A DNA stretch of 64,000 bases. Origin: Bombus terrestris. Taxonomy: Eukaryota > Arthropoda > Insecta > Hymenoptera > Apidae. This document shows, in pieces, positions 45,260 through 60,600 of this stretch. Location: NCBI RefSeq assembly GCF_910591885.1, contig NW_025963581.1, forward strand, positions 372,001 to 436,000. The letters are read 5' to 3'. The first letter of the stretch is position 1. Every line of letters starts with the position of its first letter. Below the pieces are notes generated by a model. The model was not told the origin of the DNA, made no database searches, and saw only the letters and a list, made by a program, of their open reading frames with translations. The translations under genes and the position numbers were made by a program.

Positions 45260-47639
45260 GACACCGTTGGACACCGTTGGACATCGTTGGACACCGTTGG
45301 ACACCGTGGGACAACGTGGGACAACGTGGGACAACGTGGGACAACGTGGGACAACGTGGGACAACGTAGGACAACGTGGGACACCGTTGGACACCGTTGG
45401 ACATCGTTGGACATCGTTGGACATCGTGGGACACCGTTGGACATCGTTGGACATCGTTGGACACCGTTGGACATCGTTGGACATCGTTGGACATCGTTGG
45501 ACAACGTGGGACACCGTTGGACATCGTTGGACACCGTGGGACAACGTGGGACAACGTGGGACAACGTGGGACACCGTTGGACACCGTTGGACATCGTTGG
45601 ACACCGTTGGACACCGTGGGACAACGTGGGACAACGTGGGACAACGTGGGACAACGTGGGACAACGTGGGACAACGTAGGACAACGTGGGACAACGTGGG
45701 GCACCGTTGGACATTGTTGGACAACGTGGGACATCGTTGGACACCGTTGGACACCGTGGGACAACGTGGGACAACGTGGGACAACGTGGGACAACGTGGG
45801 ACATCGTGGGACAACGTGGGACAACGTGGGACAACGTGGGACAACGTGGGACAACGTGGGACACCGTTGGACATCGTTGGACACCGTGGGACAACGTGGG
45901 ACAACGTGGGACAATGTGGGACACCGTTGGACACCGTTGGACATCGTTGGACACCGTTGGACACCGTGGGACAACGTGGGACAACGTGGGACAACGTGGG
46001 ACAACGTGGGACAACGTGGGACAACGTGGGACAACGTGGGACAACGTGGGACAACGTGGGACAACGTGGGACAACGTGGGACAACGTGGGACACCGTTGG
46101 ACATCGTTGGACACCGTGGGACAACGTGGGACAACGTGGGACAACGTGGGACACCGTTGGACACCGTTGGACATCGTTGGACACCGTTGGACACCGTGGG
46201 ACAACGTGGGACAACGTGGGACAACGTGGGACAACGTGGGACAACGTGGGACAACGTGGGACAACGTGGGACAACGTGGGACAACGTGGGACAACGTGGG
46301 ACAACGTGGGACAACGTGGGACACCGTTGGACACCGTGGGACACCGTTGGACACCGTTGGACATCGTTGGACACCGTGGGACAACGTGGGACAACGTGGG
46401 ACAACGTGGGACAACGTGGGACACCGTTGGACAACGTGGGACAACGTGGGACAACGTGGGACAACGTGGGACAACGTGGGACAACGTGGGACAACGTGGG
46501 ACAACGTGGGACAACGTGGGACACCGTTGGACACCGTTGGACACCGTGGGACAACGTGGGACAACGTGGGACACCGTGGGACACCGTTGGACAACGTGGG
46601 ACAACGTGGGACAACTTGGGACATCGTTGGACATCGTTGGACATCGTGGGACACCGTTGGACATCGTTGGACATCGTTGGACACCGTTGGACATCGTTGG
46701 ACATCGTTGGACATCGTTGGACACCGTTGGACACCGTTGGACACCGTTGGACACCGTTGGACATCGGTGGACATCGTGGGACACCGTTGGACACCGTTGG
46801 ACATCGTTGGACACCGTTGGACACCGTGGGACAACGTGGGACAACGTGGGACAACGTGGGACAACGTGGGACAACGTGGGACAACGTGGGACAACGTGGG
46901 ACAACGTGGGACACCGTTGGATATCGTTGGACACCGTGGGACAACGTGGGACAACGTGGGACAACGTGGGACACCGTTGGACACCGTTGGACACCGTTGG
47001 ACATCGTTGGACACCGTGGGACAACGTGGGACAACGTGGGACAACGTGGGAAACCATGGAACAACGTGGGACAACGTGGGACACCGTTGGACATCGTTGG
47101 ACAACGTGGGACAACGTGGGACAACGTGGGACAACGTGGGACAACGTGGGACACCGTTGGACACCGTGGGACACCGTGGGACAACGTGGGACAACGTGGG
47201 ACACCGTGGGACACCGTTGGACAACGTGGGACAACGTGGGACAACGTGGGACATCGTTGGACATCGTTGGACATCGTGGGACACCGTTGGACACCGTGGG
47301 ACACCGTGGGACACCGTTGGACACCGTGGGACAACGTGGGACAACGTGGGACACCGTGGGACACCGTGGGACACCGTTGGACACCGTTGGACATCGTTGG
47401 ACACCGTTGGACACCGTGGGACAACGTGGGACAACGTGGGACAACGTGGGACATCGTTGGACAACGTGGGACATCGTGGGACAACGTGGGACAACGTGGG
47501 ACAACGTGGGACAACGTGGGACACCGTTGGACACCGTTGGACATCGTTGGACACCGTTGGACACCGTGGGACAACGTGGGACAACGTGGGACAACGTGGG
47601 ACAACGTGGGACAACGTGGGACAACGTGGGACAACGTGG

Positions 47640-49070
47640 GACAACGTAGGACAACGTGGGACAACGTGGGACACCGTTGGACATCGTTGGACAACGTGGG
47701 ACATCGTGGGACACCGCTGGACATCGTTGGACACCGTGGGACAACGTGGGACAACGTGGGACAACGTGGGACAACGTGGGACAACGTGGGACAACGTGGG
47801 ACAACGTGGGACAACGTGGGACAACGTGGGACAACGTGGGACAACGTGGGACAACGTGGGACACCGTTGGACAACGTGGGACATCGTGGGACACCGCTGG
47901 ACATCGTTGGACACCGTGGGACAACGTGGGACAACGTGGGACAACGTGGGACAACGTGGGACAACGTGGGACAACGTGGGACAACGTGGGACAACGTAGG
48001 ACAACGTGGGACAACGTGGGACACCGTGGGACACAGTTGGACACCGTGGGACACAGTTGGACACCGTGGGACACCGTTGGACATCGTTGGACATCGTTGG
48101 ACACCGTGGGACAACGTGGGACAACGTGGGACAACGTGGGACACCGTTGGACACCGTTGGACATCGTTGTACATCGTTGGACAACGTGGGACATCGTGGG
48201 ACAACGTGGGACAACGTGGGACAACGTGGGACACCGTTGGACAACGTGGGACACCGTTGGACATCGTTGGACACCGTGGGACAACGTGGGACAACGTGGG
48301 ACACCGTGGGACACCGTTGGACAACGTGGGACATCGTTGGACAACGTGGGACATCGTGGGACAACGTGGGACAACGTGGGACAACGTGGGACACCGTTGG
48401 ACAACGTGGGACACCGTTGGACATCGTTGGACACCGTGGGACAACGTGGGACAACGTGGGACAACGTGGGACAACGTGGGACAACGTAGGACAACGTGGG
48501 ACAACGTGGGACAACGTGGGACAACGTGGGACAACGTGGGACAACGTGGGACAACGTGGGACAACGTGGGACAACGTGGGACAACGTGGGACACCGTTGG
48601 ACACCGTTGGACACCGTTGGACATCGTTGGACACCGTGGGACAACGTGGGACAACGTGGGACAACGTGGGACAACGTGGGACACCGTTGGACAACGTGGG
48701 ACATCGTTGGACAACGTGGGACATCGTGGGACAACGTGGGACAACGTGGGACAACGTGGGACACCGTTGGACAACGTGGGACACCGTTGGACATCGTTGG
48801 ACACCGTGGGACAACGTGGGACAACGTGGGACAACGTGGGACAACGTGGGACAACGTGGGACAACGTAGGACAACGTGGGACAACGTGGGACACCGTGGG
48901 ACACAGTTGGACACCGTGGGACACAGTTGGACACCGTGGGACACCGTTGGACATCGTTGGACATCGTTGGACACCGTGGGACAACGTGGGACAACGTGGG
49001 ACAACGTGGGACACCGTTGGACACCGTTGGACATCGTTGGACATCGTTGGACAACGTGGGACATCGTGGG
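47640..49070. repeat. Paired gacacagttg modules, 870 bp apart
   Basis: Two gacacagttg units 20 bp apart begin 40 bp after a TAG unit at 48030/48050 and again at 48900/48920, and the order stays the same for about 200 bp after each. The pair recurs at 51720/51740 and 53630/53650, always 40 bp after a TAG unit. Upstream, 47640-48130 matches 51310-51820 at an offset of 3,670-3,700, including two gacaccgctg units in each. Confidence 0.85.
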
Positions 49071-52000
49071 ACAACGTGGGACAACGTGGGACACCGTTGG
49101 ACAACGTGGGACACCGTTGGACATCGTTGGACACCGTGGGACAACGTGGGACAACGTGGGACACCGTGGGACACCGTTGGACAACGTGGGACAACGTGGG
49201 ACAACGTGGGACAACGTGGGACAACGTGGGACAACGTGGGACAACGTGGGACAACGTGGGACACCGTTGGACATCGTTGGACACCGTGGGACAACGTGGG
49301 ACAACGTGGGATACCGTGGGACACCGTTGGACAACGTGGGACAACGTGGGACAACTTGGGACATCGTTGGACATCGTTGGACATCGTGGGACACCGTTGG
49401 ACATCGTTGGACATCGTTGGACACCGTTGGACATCGTTGGACATCGTTGGACATCGTTGGACACCGTTGGACACCGTTGGACACCGTTGGACACCGTTGG
49501 ACACCGTTGGACATCGGTGGACATCGTGGGACACCGTTGGACACCGTTGGACATCGTTGGACACCGTTGGACACCGTGGGACAACGTGGGACAACGTGGG
49601 ACAACGTGGGACAACGTGGGACAACGTGGGACAACGTGGGACAACGTGGGACAACGTGGGACACCGTTGGATATCGTTGGACACCGTGGGACAACGTGGG
49701 ACAACGTGGGACAACGTGGGACAACGTGGGACAACGTGGGACACCGTTGGACACCGTTGGACACCGTTGGACATCGTTGGACACCGTGGGACAACGTGGG
49801 ACAACGTGGGACAACGTGGGAAACCATGGAACAACGTGGGACAACGTGGGACACCGTTGGACATCGTTGGACAACGTGGGACAACGTGGGACAACGTGGG
49901 ACAACGTGGGACAACGTGGGACAACGTGGGACAACGTGGGACAACGTGGGACAACGTGGGACAACGTGGGACAACGTGGGACACCGTTGGATATCGTTGG
50001 ACACCGTGGGACAACGTGGGGCAACGTGGGACAACGTGGGACACCGTTGGACACCGTTGGACACCGTTGGACATCGTTGGACACCGTGGGACAACGTGGG
50101 ACAACGTGGGACAACGTGGGAAACCATGGAACAACGTGGGACAACGTGGGACACCGTTGGACATCGTTGGACAACGTGGGACAACGTGGGACAACGTGGG
50201 ACAACGTGGGACAACGTGGGACAACGTGGGACACCGTTGGACACCGTGGGACACCGTTGGACACCGTTGGACATCGTTGGACACCGTGGGACAACGTGGG
50301 ACAACGTGGGACACCGTTGGACACCGTTGGACATCGTTGGACACCGTTGGACACCGTGGGACACCGTGGGACAACGTGGGACAACGTGGGACACCGTGGG
50401 ACACCGTTGGACAACGTGGGACAACGTGGGACAACGTGGGACATCGTTGGACATCGTTGGACATCGTGGGACACCGTTGGACACCGTGGGACACCGTTGG
50501 ACACCGTTGGACACCGTGGGACAACGTGGGACAACGTGGGACACCGTGGGACAACGTGGGACACCGTTGGACACCGTTGGACATCGTTGGACACCGTTGG
50601 ACACCGTGGGACAACGTGGGACAACGTGGGACAACGTGGGACAACGTGGGACAAAGTGGGACAACGTAGGACAACGTGGGACAACGTGGGACACCGTTGG
50701 ACATCGTTGGACAACGTGGGACATCGTGGGACAACGTGGGACAACGTGGGACACCGTTGGACACCGTTGGACATCGTTGGACACCGTTGGACACCGTGGG
50801 ACAACGTGGGACAACGTGGGACACCGTTGGACATCGTTGGACAACGTGGGACATCGTGGGATAACGTGGGACAACGTGGGACAACGTGGGACAACGTGGG
50901 ACACCGTTGGACACCGTTGGACATCGTTGGACACCGTTGGACACCGTGGGACAACGTGGGACAACGTGGGACAACGTGGGACAACGTGGGACAACGTGGG
51001 ACACCGTTGGACACCGTTGGACATCGTTGGACACCGTTGGACACCGTGGGACAACGTGGGACAACGTGGGACAACGTGGGACAACGTGGGACAACGTGGG
51101 ACAACGTAGGACAACGTGGGACAACGTGGGACACCGTTGGACATCGTTGGACAACGTGGGACAACGTGGGACAACGTGGGACAACGTGGGACACCGTTGG
51201 ACACCGTTGGACATCGTTGGACACCGTTGGACACCGTGGGACAACGTGGGACAACGTGGGACGACGTGGGACAACGTGGGACAACGTGGGACAACGTGGG
51301 ACAACGTGGGACAACGTAGGACAACGTGGGACAACGTGGGACACCGTTGGACATCGTTGGACAACGTGGGACATCGTGGGACACCGCTGGACATCGTTGG
51401 ACACCGTGGGACAACGTGGGACAACGTGGGACAACGTGGGACAACGTGGGACAACGTGGGACAACGTGGGACAACGTGGGACAACGTGGGACAACGTGGG
51501 ACAACGTGGGACAACGTGGGACAACGTGGGACAACGTGGGACAACGTGGGACACCGTTGGACAACGTGGGACATCGTGGGACACCGCTGGACATCGTTGG
51601 ACACCGTGGGACAACGTGGGACAACGTGGGACAACGTGGGACAACGTGGGACAACGTGGGACAACGTGGGACAACGTGGGACAACGTAGGACAACGTGGG
51701 ACAACGTGGGACACCGTGGGACACAGTTGGACACCGTGGGACACAGTTGGACACCGTGGGACACCGTTGGACATCGTTGGACATCGTTGGACACCGTGGG
51801 ACAACGTGGGACAACGTGGGACAACGTGGGACATCGTGGGACAACGTGGGACAACGTGGGACAACGTGGGACAACGTGGGACAACGTGGGACATCGTTGG
51901 ACATCGTTGGACATCGTGGGGCACCGTTGGACATCGTTGGACATCGTTGGACACCGTTGGACATCGTTGGACATCGTTGGACATCGTTGGACACCGTTGG

Positions 52001-53589
52001 ACACCGTTGGACACCGTTGGACACCGTTGGACATCGGTGGACATCGTGGGACACCGTTGGACACCGTTGGACATCGTTGGACACCGTTGGACACCGTGGG
52101 ACAACGTGGGACAACGTGGGACAACGTGGGACAACGTGGGACAACGTGGGACAACGTGGGACAACGTGGGACACCGTTGAACACCGTTGGACACCGTTGG
52201 ACATCGTTGGACACCGTGGGACAACGTGGGACAACGTGGGACAACGTGGGAAATCATGGAACAACGTGGGACAACGTGGGACACCGTTGGACATCGTTGG
52301 ACAACGTGGGACAACGTGGGACAACGTGGGACAACGTGGGACAACGTGGGACAACGTGGGACACCGTTGGACACCGTGGGACACCGTTGGACACCGTTGG
52401 ACATCGTTGGACACCGTGGGACAACGTGGGACAACGTGGGACACCGTTGGACACCGTGGGACACCGTTGGACACCGTTGGACATCGTTGGACACCGTGGG
52501 ACAACGTGGGACAACCTGGGACAACGTGGGAAAACATGGAACAACGTGGGACAACGTGGGACAACGTGGGACAACGTGGGACACCGTTGGACATCGTTGG
52601 ACACCGTGGGACAACGTGGGACAACGTGGGACACCGTTGGACACCGTTGGACATCGTTGGACACCGTTGGACACCGTGGGACAACGTGGGACAACGTGGG
52701 ACAACGTGGGACAACGTGGGACAACGTGGGACAACGTGGGACAACGTGGGACAACGTGGGACAACGTGGGACAACGTGGGACAACGTGGGACAACGTGGG
52801 ACAACGTGGGACAACGTGGGACACCGTTGGACATCGTTGGACACCGTGGGACAACGTGGGACAACGTGGGACACCGTGGGACACCGTTGGACACCGTTGG
52901 ACATCGTTGGACACCGTTGGACACCGTTGGACACCGTTGGACATCGGTGGACATCGTGGGACACCGTTGGACACCGTTGGACATCGTTGGACACCGTTGG
53001 ACACCGTGGGACAACGTGGGACAACGTGGGACAACGTGGGACACCGTTGGACATCGTTGGACACCTTTGGACACCGTGGGACAACGTGGGACAACGTGGG
53101 ACAACGTGGGACAACGTGGGACAACGTGGGACATCGTGGGACAACGTGGGACAACGTGGGACAACGTGGGACAACGTGGGACAACGTGGGACACCGTTGG
53201 ACATCGTTGGACACCGTGGGACAACGTGGGACAACGTGGGACAACGTGGGACACCGTTGGACACCGTTGGACATCGTTGGACACCGTTGGACACCGTGGG
53301 ACAACGTGGGACAACGTGGGACAACGTGGGACAACGTGGGACAACGTGGGACAACGTGGGACAACGTGGGACAACGTGGGACATCGTGGGACAACGTGGG
53401 ACAACGTGGGACAACGTGGGACAACGTGGGACACCGTTGGACAACGTGGGACACCGTTGGACATCGTTGGACACCGTGGGACAACGTGGGACATCGTGGG
53501 ACAACGTGGGACAACGTGGGACAACGTGGGACAACGTGGGACATCGTGGGACAACGTGGGACAACGTGGGACAACGTGGGACAACGTGG

Positions 53590-54640
53590 GACAACGTAGG
53601 ACAACGTGGGACAACGTGGGACACCGTGGGACACAGTTGGACACCGTGGGACACAGTTGGACACCGTGGGACACCGTTGGACATCGTTGGACATCGTTGG
53701 ACACCGTGGGACAACGTGGGACAACGTGGGACAACGTGGGACACCGTTGGACACCGTTGGACATCGTTGGACATCGTTGGACAACGTGGGACATCGTGGG
53801 ACAACGTGGGACAACGTGGGACACCGTTGGACAACGTGGGACACCGTTGGACAACGTGGGACACCGTTGGACATCGTTGGACACCGTGGGACAACGTGGG
53901 ACAACGTGGGACACCGTGGGACACCGTTGGACAACGTGGGACAACGTGGGACAACGTGGGACAACGTGGGACAACGTGGGACAACGTGGGACAACGTGGG
54001 ACAACGTGGGACACCGTTGGACATCGTTGGACACCGTGGGACAACGTGGGACAACGTGGGATACCGTGGGACACCGTTGGACAACGTGGGACAACGTGGG
54101 ACAACTTGGGACATCGTTGGACATCGTTGGACATCGTTGGACATCGTTGGACACCGTTGGACATCGTTGGACATCGTTGGACATCGTTGGACACCGTTGG
54201 ACACCGTTGGACACCGTTGGACACCGTTGGACATCGGTGGACATCGTGGGACACCGTTGGACACCGTTGGACATCGTTGGACACCGTTGGACACCGTGGG
54301 ACAACGTGGGACAACGTGGGACAACGTGGGACAACGTGGGACAACGTGGGACAACGTGGGACAACGTGGGACAACGTGGGACACCGTTGGATATCGTTGG
54401 ACACCGTGGGACAACGTGGGACAACGTGGGACAACGTGGGACAACGTGGGACAACGTGGGACACCGTTGGACACCGTTGGACACCGTTGGACACCGTTGG
54501 ACATCGTTGGACACCGTGGGACAACGTGGGACAACGTGGGACAACGTGGGAAACCATGGAACAACGTGGGACAACGTGGGACACCGTTGGACAACGTGGG
54601 ACAACGTGGGACAACGTGGGACACCGTTGGACACCGTTGG
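53590..54640. repeat. Copy of the 48.86-49.9 kb segment (offset about 4.73 kb)
   Basis: Landmarks in order in both segments are a TAG unit (48860 and 53590), paired gacacagttg (48900 and 53630), gataccgtgg (49310 and 54060), gacaacttgg (49350 and 54100), gatatcgttg (49670 and 54390) and gaaaccatgg (49820 and 54550). Distances vary by a few units, so this copy is older or has been altered by unit gain and loss. Confidence 0.8.
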
Positions 54641-57600
54641 ACATCGTTGGACACCGTTGGACACCGTGGGACAACGTGGGACAACGTGGGACAACGTGGG
54701 ACACCGTTGGACACCGTTGGACATCGTTGGACATCGTTGGACATCGTGGGACACCGTTGGACATCGTTGGACATCGTTGGACACCTTTGGACATCGTTGG
54801 ACATCGTTGGACATCGTTGGACACCGTTGGACACCGTTGGACACCGTTGGACACCGTTGGACATCGGTGGACATCGTGGGACACCGTTGGACACCGTTGG
54901 ACATCGTTGGACACCGTTGGACACCGTGGGACAACGTGGGACAACGTGGGACAACGTGGGACAACGTGGGACAACGTGGGACAACGTGGGACAACGTGGG
55001 ACACCGTTGGACACCGTGGGACACCGTTGGACACCGTTGGACATCGTTGGACACCGTGGGACAACGTGGGACAACGTGGGAAAACATGGAACAACGTGGG
55101 ACAACGTGGGACAACGTGGGACAACGTGGGACACCGTTGGACATCGTTGGACACCGTGGGACAACGTGGGACAACGTGGGACACCGTTGGACACCGTTGG
55201 ACATCGTTGGACACCGTTGGACACCGTGGGACAACGTGGGACAACGTGGGACAACGTGGGACAACGTGGGACAACGTGGGACAACGTGGGACAACGTGGG
55301 ACAACGTGGGACAACGTGGGACAACGTGGGACAACGTGGGACAACGTGGGACAACGTGGGACACCGTTGGACATCGTTGGACACCGTGGGACAACGTGGG
55401 ACAACGTGGGACACCGTGGGACACCGTTGGACACCGTTGGACATCGTTGGACACCGTGGGACAACGTGAGACAACGTGGGACACCGTTGGACACCGTGGG
55501 ACAACGTGGGACAACGTGGGACAACGTGGGACAACGTGGGACAACGTGGGACAACGTAGGACAACGTGGGACAACGTGGGACACCGTTGGACATCGTTGG
55601 ACAACGTGGGACATCGTGGGACAATGTGGCACAACGTGGGACAACGTGGGACAACGTGGGACACCGTTGGACATCGTTGGACACCGTGGGACAACGTGGG
55701 ACAACGTGGGACACCGTTGGACACCGTTGGACATCGTTGGACACCGTTGGACACCGTGGGACAACGTGGGACAACGTGGGACAACGTGGGACAACGTGGG
55801 ACAACGTGGGACAACGTGGGACACCGTTGCACACCGTGGGACACCGTTGGACACCGTTGGACATCGTTGGACATCGTTGGACATCGTGGGACACCGTTGG
55901 ACACCGTTGGACATCGTTGGACACCGTTGGACACCGTGGGACAACGTGGGAAAACGTGGGACAACGTGGGACACCGTTGGACATCGTTGGACACCTTTGG
56001 ACACCGTGGGACAACGTGGGACAACGTGGGACAACGTGGGACAACGTGGGACAACGTGGGACAACGTGGGACAACGTGGGACAACGTGGGACAACGTGGG
56101 ACAACGTGGGACATCGTTGGACACCGTTGGACACCGTGGGACAACGTGGGACAACGTGGGACAACGTGGGACAACGTGGGACAACGTGGGACAACGTGGG
56201 ACAACGTGGGACAACGTGGGACAACGTGGGACATCGTGGGACAACGTGGGACAACGTGGGACAACGTGGGACAACGTGGGACAACGTGGGACAACGTGGG
56301 ACAACGTGGGACAACGTGGGACAACGTGGGACAACGTGGGACAACGTGGGACAACGTGGGACAACGTGGGACAACGTGGGACAACGTGGGACAACGTGGG
56401 ACAACGTGGGACAACGTGGGACAACGTGGGACACCGTTGGACACCGTTGGACACCGTTGGACATCGGTGGACATCGTGGGACACCGTTGGACACCGTTGG
56501 ACACCGTTGGACATCGTTGGACACCGTTGGACACCGTGGGACAACGTGGGACAACGTGGGACAACGTGGGACAACGTGGGACAACGTGGGACAACGTGGG
56601 ACAACGTGGGACACCGTTGGACATCGTTGGACACCGTGGGACAACGTGGGACAACGTGGGACACCGTGGGACACCGTTGGACACCGTTGGACATCGTTGG
56701 ACACCGTTGGACACCGTTGGACACCGTTGGACATCGGTGGACATCGTGGGACACCGTTGGACACCGTTGGACATCGTTGGACACCGTTGGACACCGTGGG
56801 ACAACGTGGGACAACGTGGGACAACGTGGGACACCGTTGGACATCGTTGGACACCTTTGGACACCGTGGGACAACGTGGGACAACGTGGGACAACGTGGG
56901 ACAACGTGGGACAACGTGGGACATCGTGGGACAACGTGGGACAACGTGGGACAACGTGGGACAACGTGGGACAACGTGGGACACCGTTGGACATCGTTGG
57001 ACACCGTGGGACAACGTGGGACAACGTGGGACAACGTGGGACACCGTTGGACACCGTTGGACATCGTTGGACACCGTTGGACACCGTGGGACAACGTGGG
57101 ACAACGTGGGACAACGTGGGACAACGTGGGACAACGTGGGACAACGTGGGACAACGTGGGACAACGTGGGACAACGTGGGACATCGTGGGACAACGTGGG
57201 ACAACGTGGGACAACGTGGGACAACGTGGGACACCGTTGGACAACGTGGGACACCGTTGGACATCGTTGGACACCGTGGGACAACGTGGGACATCGTGGG
57301 ACAACGTGGGACACCGTTGGACACCGTTGGACATCGTTGGACATCGTTGGACATCGTGGGACACCGTTGGACATCGTTGGACATCGTTGGACACCTTTGG
57401 ACATCGTTGGACATCGTTGGACATCGTTGGACACCGTTGGACACCGTTGGACACCGTTGGACACCGTTGGACATCGGTGGACATCGTGGGACACCGTTGG
57501 ACACCGTTGGACATCGTTGGACACCGTTGGACAACGTGGGACAACGTGGGAAAACATGGAACAACGTGGGACAACGTGGGACAACGTGGGACAACGTGGG

Positions 57601-60600
57601 ACACCGTTGGACATCGTTGGACACCGTGGGACAACGTGGGACAACGTGGGACACCGTTGGACACCGTTGGACATCGTTGGACACCGTTGGACACCGTGGG
57701 ACAACGTGGGACAACGTGGGACAACGTGGGACAACGTGGGACAACGTGGGACAACGTGGGACAACGTGGGACAACGTGGGACAACGTGGGACAACGTGGG
57801 ACAACGTGGGACAACGTGGGACAACGTGGGACACCGTTGGACATCGTTGGACACCGTGGGACAACGTGGGACAACGTGGGACACCGTGGGACACCGTTGG
57901 ACACCGTTGGACATCGTTGGACACCGTGGGACAACGTGAGACAACGTGGGACACCGTTGGACACCGTGGGACAACGTGGGACAACGTGGGACAACGTGGG
58001 ACAACGTGGGACAACGTGGGACAACGTAGGACAACGTGGGACAACGTGGGACACCGTTGGACATCGTTGGACAACGTGGGACATCGTGGGACAATGTGGC
58101 ACAACGTGGGACAACGTGGGACAACGTGGGACACCGTTGGACATCGTTGGACACCGTGGGACAACGTGGGACAACGTGGGACACCGTTGGACACCGTTGG
58201 ACATCGTTGGACACCGTTGGACACCGTGGGACAACGTGGGACAACGTGGGACAACGTGGGACAACGTGGGACAACGTGGGACAACGTGGGACACCGTTGC
58301 ACACCGTGGGACACCGTTGGACACCGTTGGACATCGTTGGACATCGTTGGACATCGTGGGACACCGTTGGACACCGTTGGACATCGTTGGACACCGTTGG
58401 ACACCGTGGGACAACGTGGGAAAACGTGGGACAACGTGGGACACCGTTGGACATCGTTGGACACCTTTGGACACCGTGGGACAACGTGGGACAACGTGGG
58501 ACAACGTGGGACAACGTGGGACAACGTGGGACAACGTGGGACAACGTGGGACAACGTGGGACAACGTGGGACAACGTGGGACATCGTTGGACACCGTTGG
58601 ACACCGTGGGACAACGTGGGACAACGTGGGACAACGTGGGACAACGTGGGACAACGTGGGACAACGTGGGACAACGTGGGACAACGTGGGACAACGTGGG
58701 ACATCGTGGGACAACGTGGGACAACGTGGGACAACGTGGGACAACGTGGGACAACGTGGGACAACGTGGGACAACGTGGGACAACGTGGGACAACGTGGG
58801 ACAACGTGGGACAACGTGGGACAACGTGGGACAACGTGGGACAACGTGGGACAACGTGGGACAACGTGGGACAACGTGGGACAACGTGGGACAACGTTGG
58901 ACACCGTTGGACACCGTTGGACACCGTTGGACATCGGTGGACATCGTGGGACACCGTTGGACACCGTTGGACATCGTTGGACACCGTTGGACACCGTGGG
59001 ACAACGTGGGACAACGTGGGACAACGTGGGACAACGTGGGACAACGTGGGACAACGTGGGACAACGTGGGACAACGTGGGACAACGTGGGACAACGTGGG
59101 ACAACGTGGGACAACGTGGGACAACGTGGGACAACGTGGGACAACGTGGGACAACGTGGGACAACGTGGGACAACGTGGGACAACGTGGGACAACGTGGG
59201 ACACCGTTGGACACCGTTGGACACCGTTGGACATCGGTGGACATCGTGGGACACCGTTGGACACCGTTGGACATCGTTGGACACCGTTGGACACCGTGGG
59301 ACAACGTGGGACAACGTGGGACAACGTGGGACAACGTGGGACAACGTGGGACAACGTGGGACAACGTGGGACACCGTTGGACACCGTGGGACACCGTTGG
59401 ACAACGTGGGACAACGTGGGACAACGTGGGACAACGTGGGACAACGTGGGAAACCATGGAACAACGTGGGACAACGTGGGACACCGTTGGACATCGTTGG
59501 ACACCGTGGGACAACGTGGGACAACGTGGGACACCGTTGGACACCGTTGGACATCGTTGGACACCGTTGGACACCGTGGGACAACGTGGGACAACGTGGG
59601 ACAACGTGGGACAACGTGGGACAACGTGGGACAACGTGGGACAACGTGGGACACCGTTGGACACCGTGGGACACCGTTGGACACCGTTGGACATCGTTGG
59701 ACATCGTTGGACATCGTTGGACACCGTTGGACACCGTTGGACACCGTTGGACACCGTTGGACATCGGTGGACATCGTGGGACACCGTTGGACACCGTTGG
59801 ACATCGTTGGACACCGTTGGACACCGTGGGACAACGTGGGACAACGTGGGACAACGTGGGACAACGTGGGACAACGTGGGACACCGTTGAACACCGTGGG
59901 ACACCGTTGGACAACGTGGGACAACGTGGGACAACGTGGGACAACGTGGGACACCGTTGGACACCGTGGGACACCGTTGGACACCGTTGGACATCGTTGG
60001 ACACCGTGGGACAACGTGGGACAACCTGGGACAACGTGGGAAAACATGGAACAACGTGGGACAACGTGGGACAACGTGGGACAACGTGGGACACCGTTGG
60101 ACATCGTTGGACACCGTGGGACAACGTGGGACACCGTTGGACACCGTTGGACATCGTTGGACACCGTTGGACACCGTTGGACACCGTTGGACATCGGTGG
60201 ACATCGTGGGACACCGTTGGACACCGTTGGACATCGTTGGACACCGTTGGACACCGTGGGACAACGTGGGACAACGTGGGACAACGTGGGTCAACGTGGG
60301 ACAACGTGGGACAACGTGGGACAACGTGGGACACCGTTGGACACCGTGGGACACCGTTGGACACCGTTGGACACCGTTGGACATCGTTGGACACCGTGGG
60401 ACAACGTGGGACAACGTGGGACAACGTGGGACAACGTGGGACACCGTTGGACAACGTGGGACAACGTGGGACAACGTGGGACAACGTGGGACAACGTGGG
60501 ACAACGTGGGACAACGTGGGACAACGTGGGACAACGTGGGACACCGTTGGACATCGTTGGACACCGTGGGACAACGTGGGACAACGTGGGACACCGTGGG

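Larger units (their letters stand above)
38390..54640. repeat. Domain 3: array with private gatatcg, cacag and gggg variants
   Basis: Markers not seen elsewhere are the ggatatcg unit (40670, 41870, 44750, 45050, 46920, 49670, 49990, 54390), paired gacacagttg units, and ggggcaccgttg followed by gacattgttg (39740, 40110, 43990, 45700). A recurrent module runs from gacaacttgg to gatatcgttg and then usually to gaaaccatgg. It starts at 40370, 41570, 44440, 46610, 49350 and 54100, with 290-320 bp between the first two landmarks. Two domain-1 markers (gacacctttg, ttgaac) reappear near its right edge. No gene is present. Confidence 0.82.
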
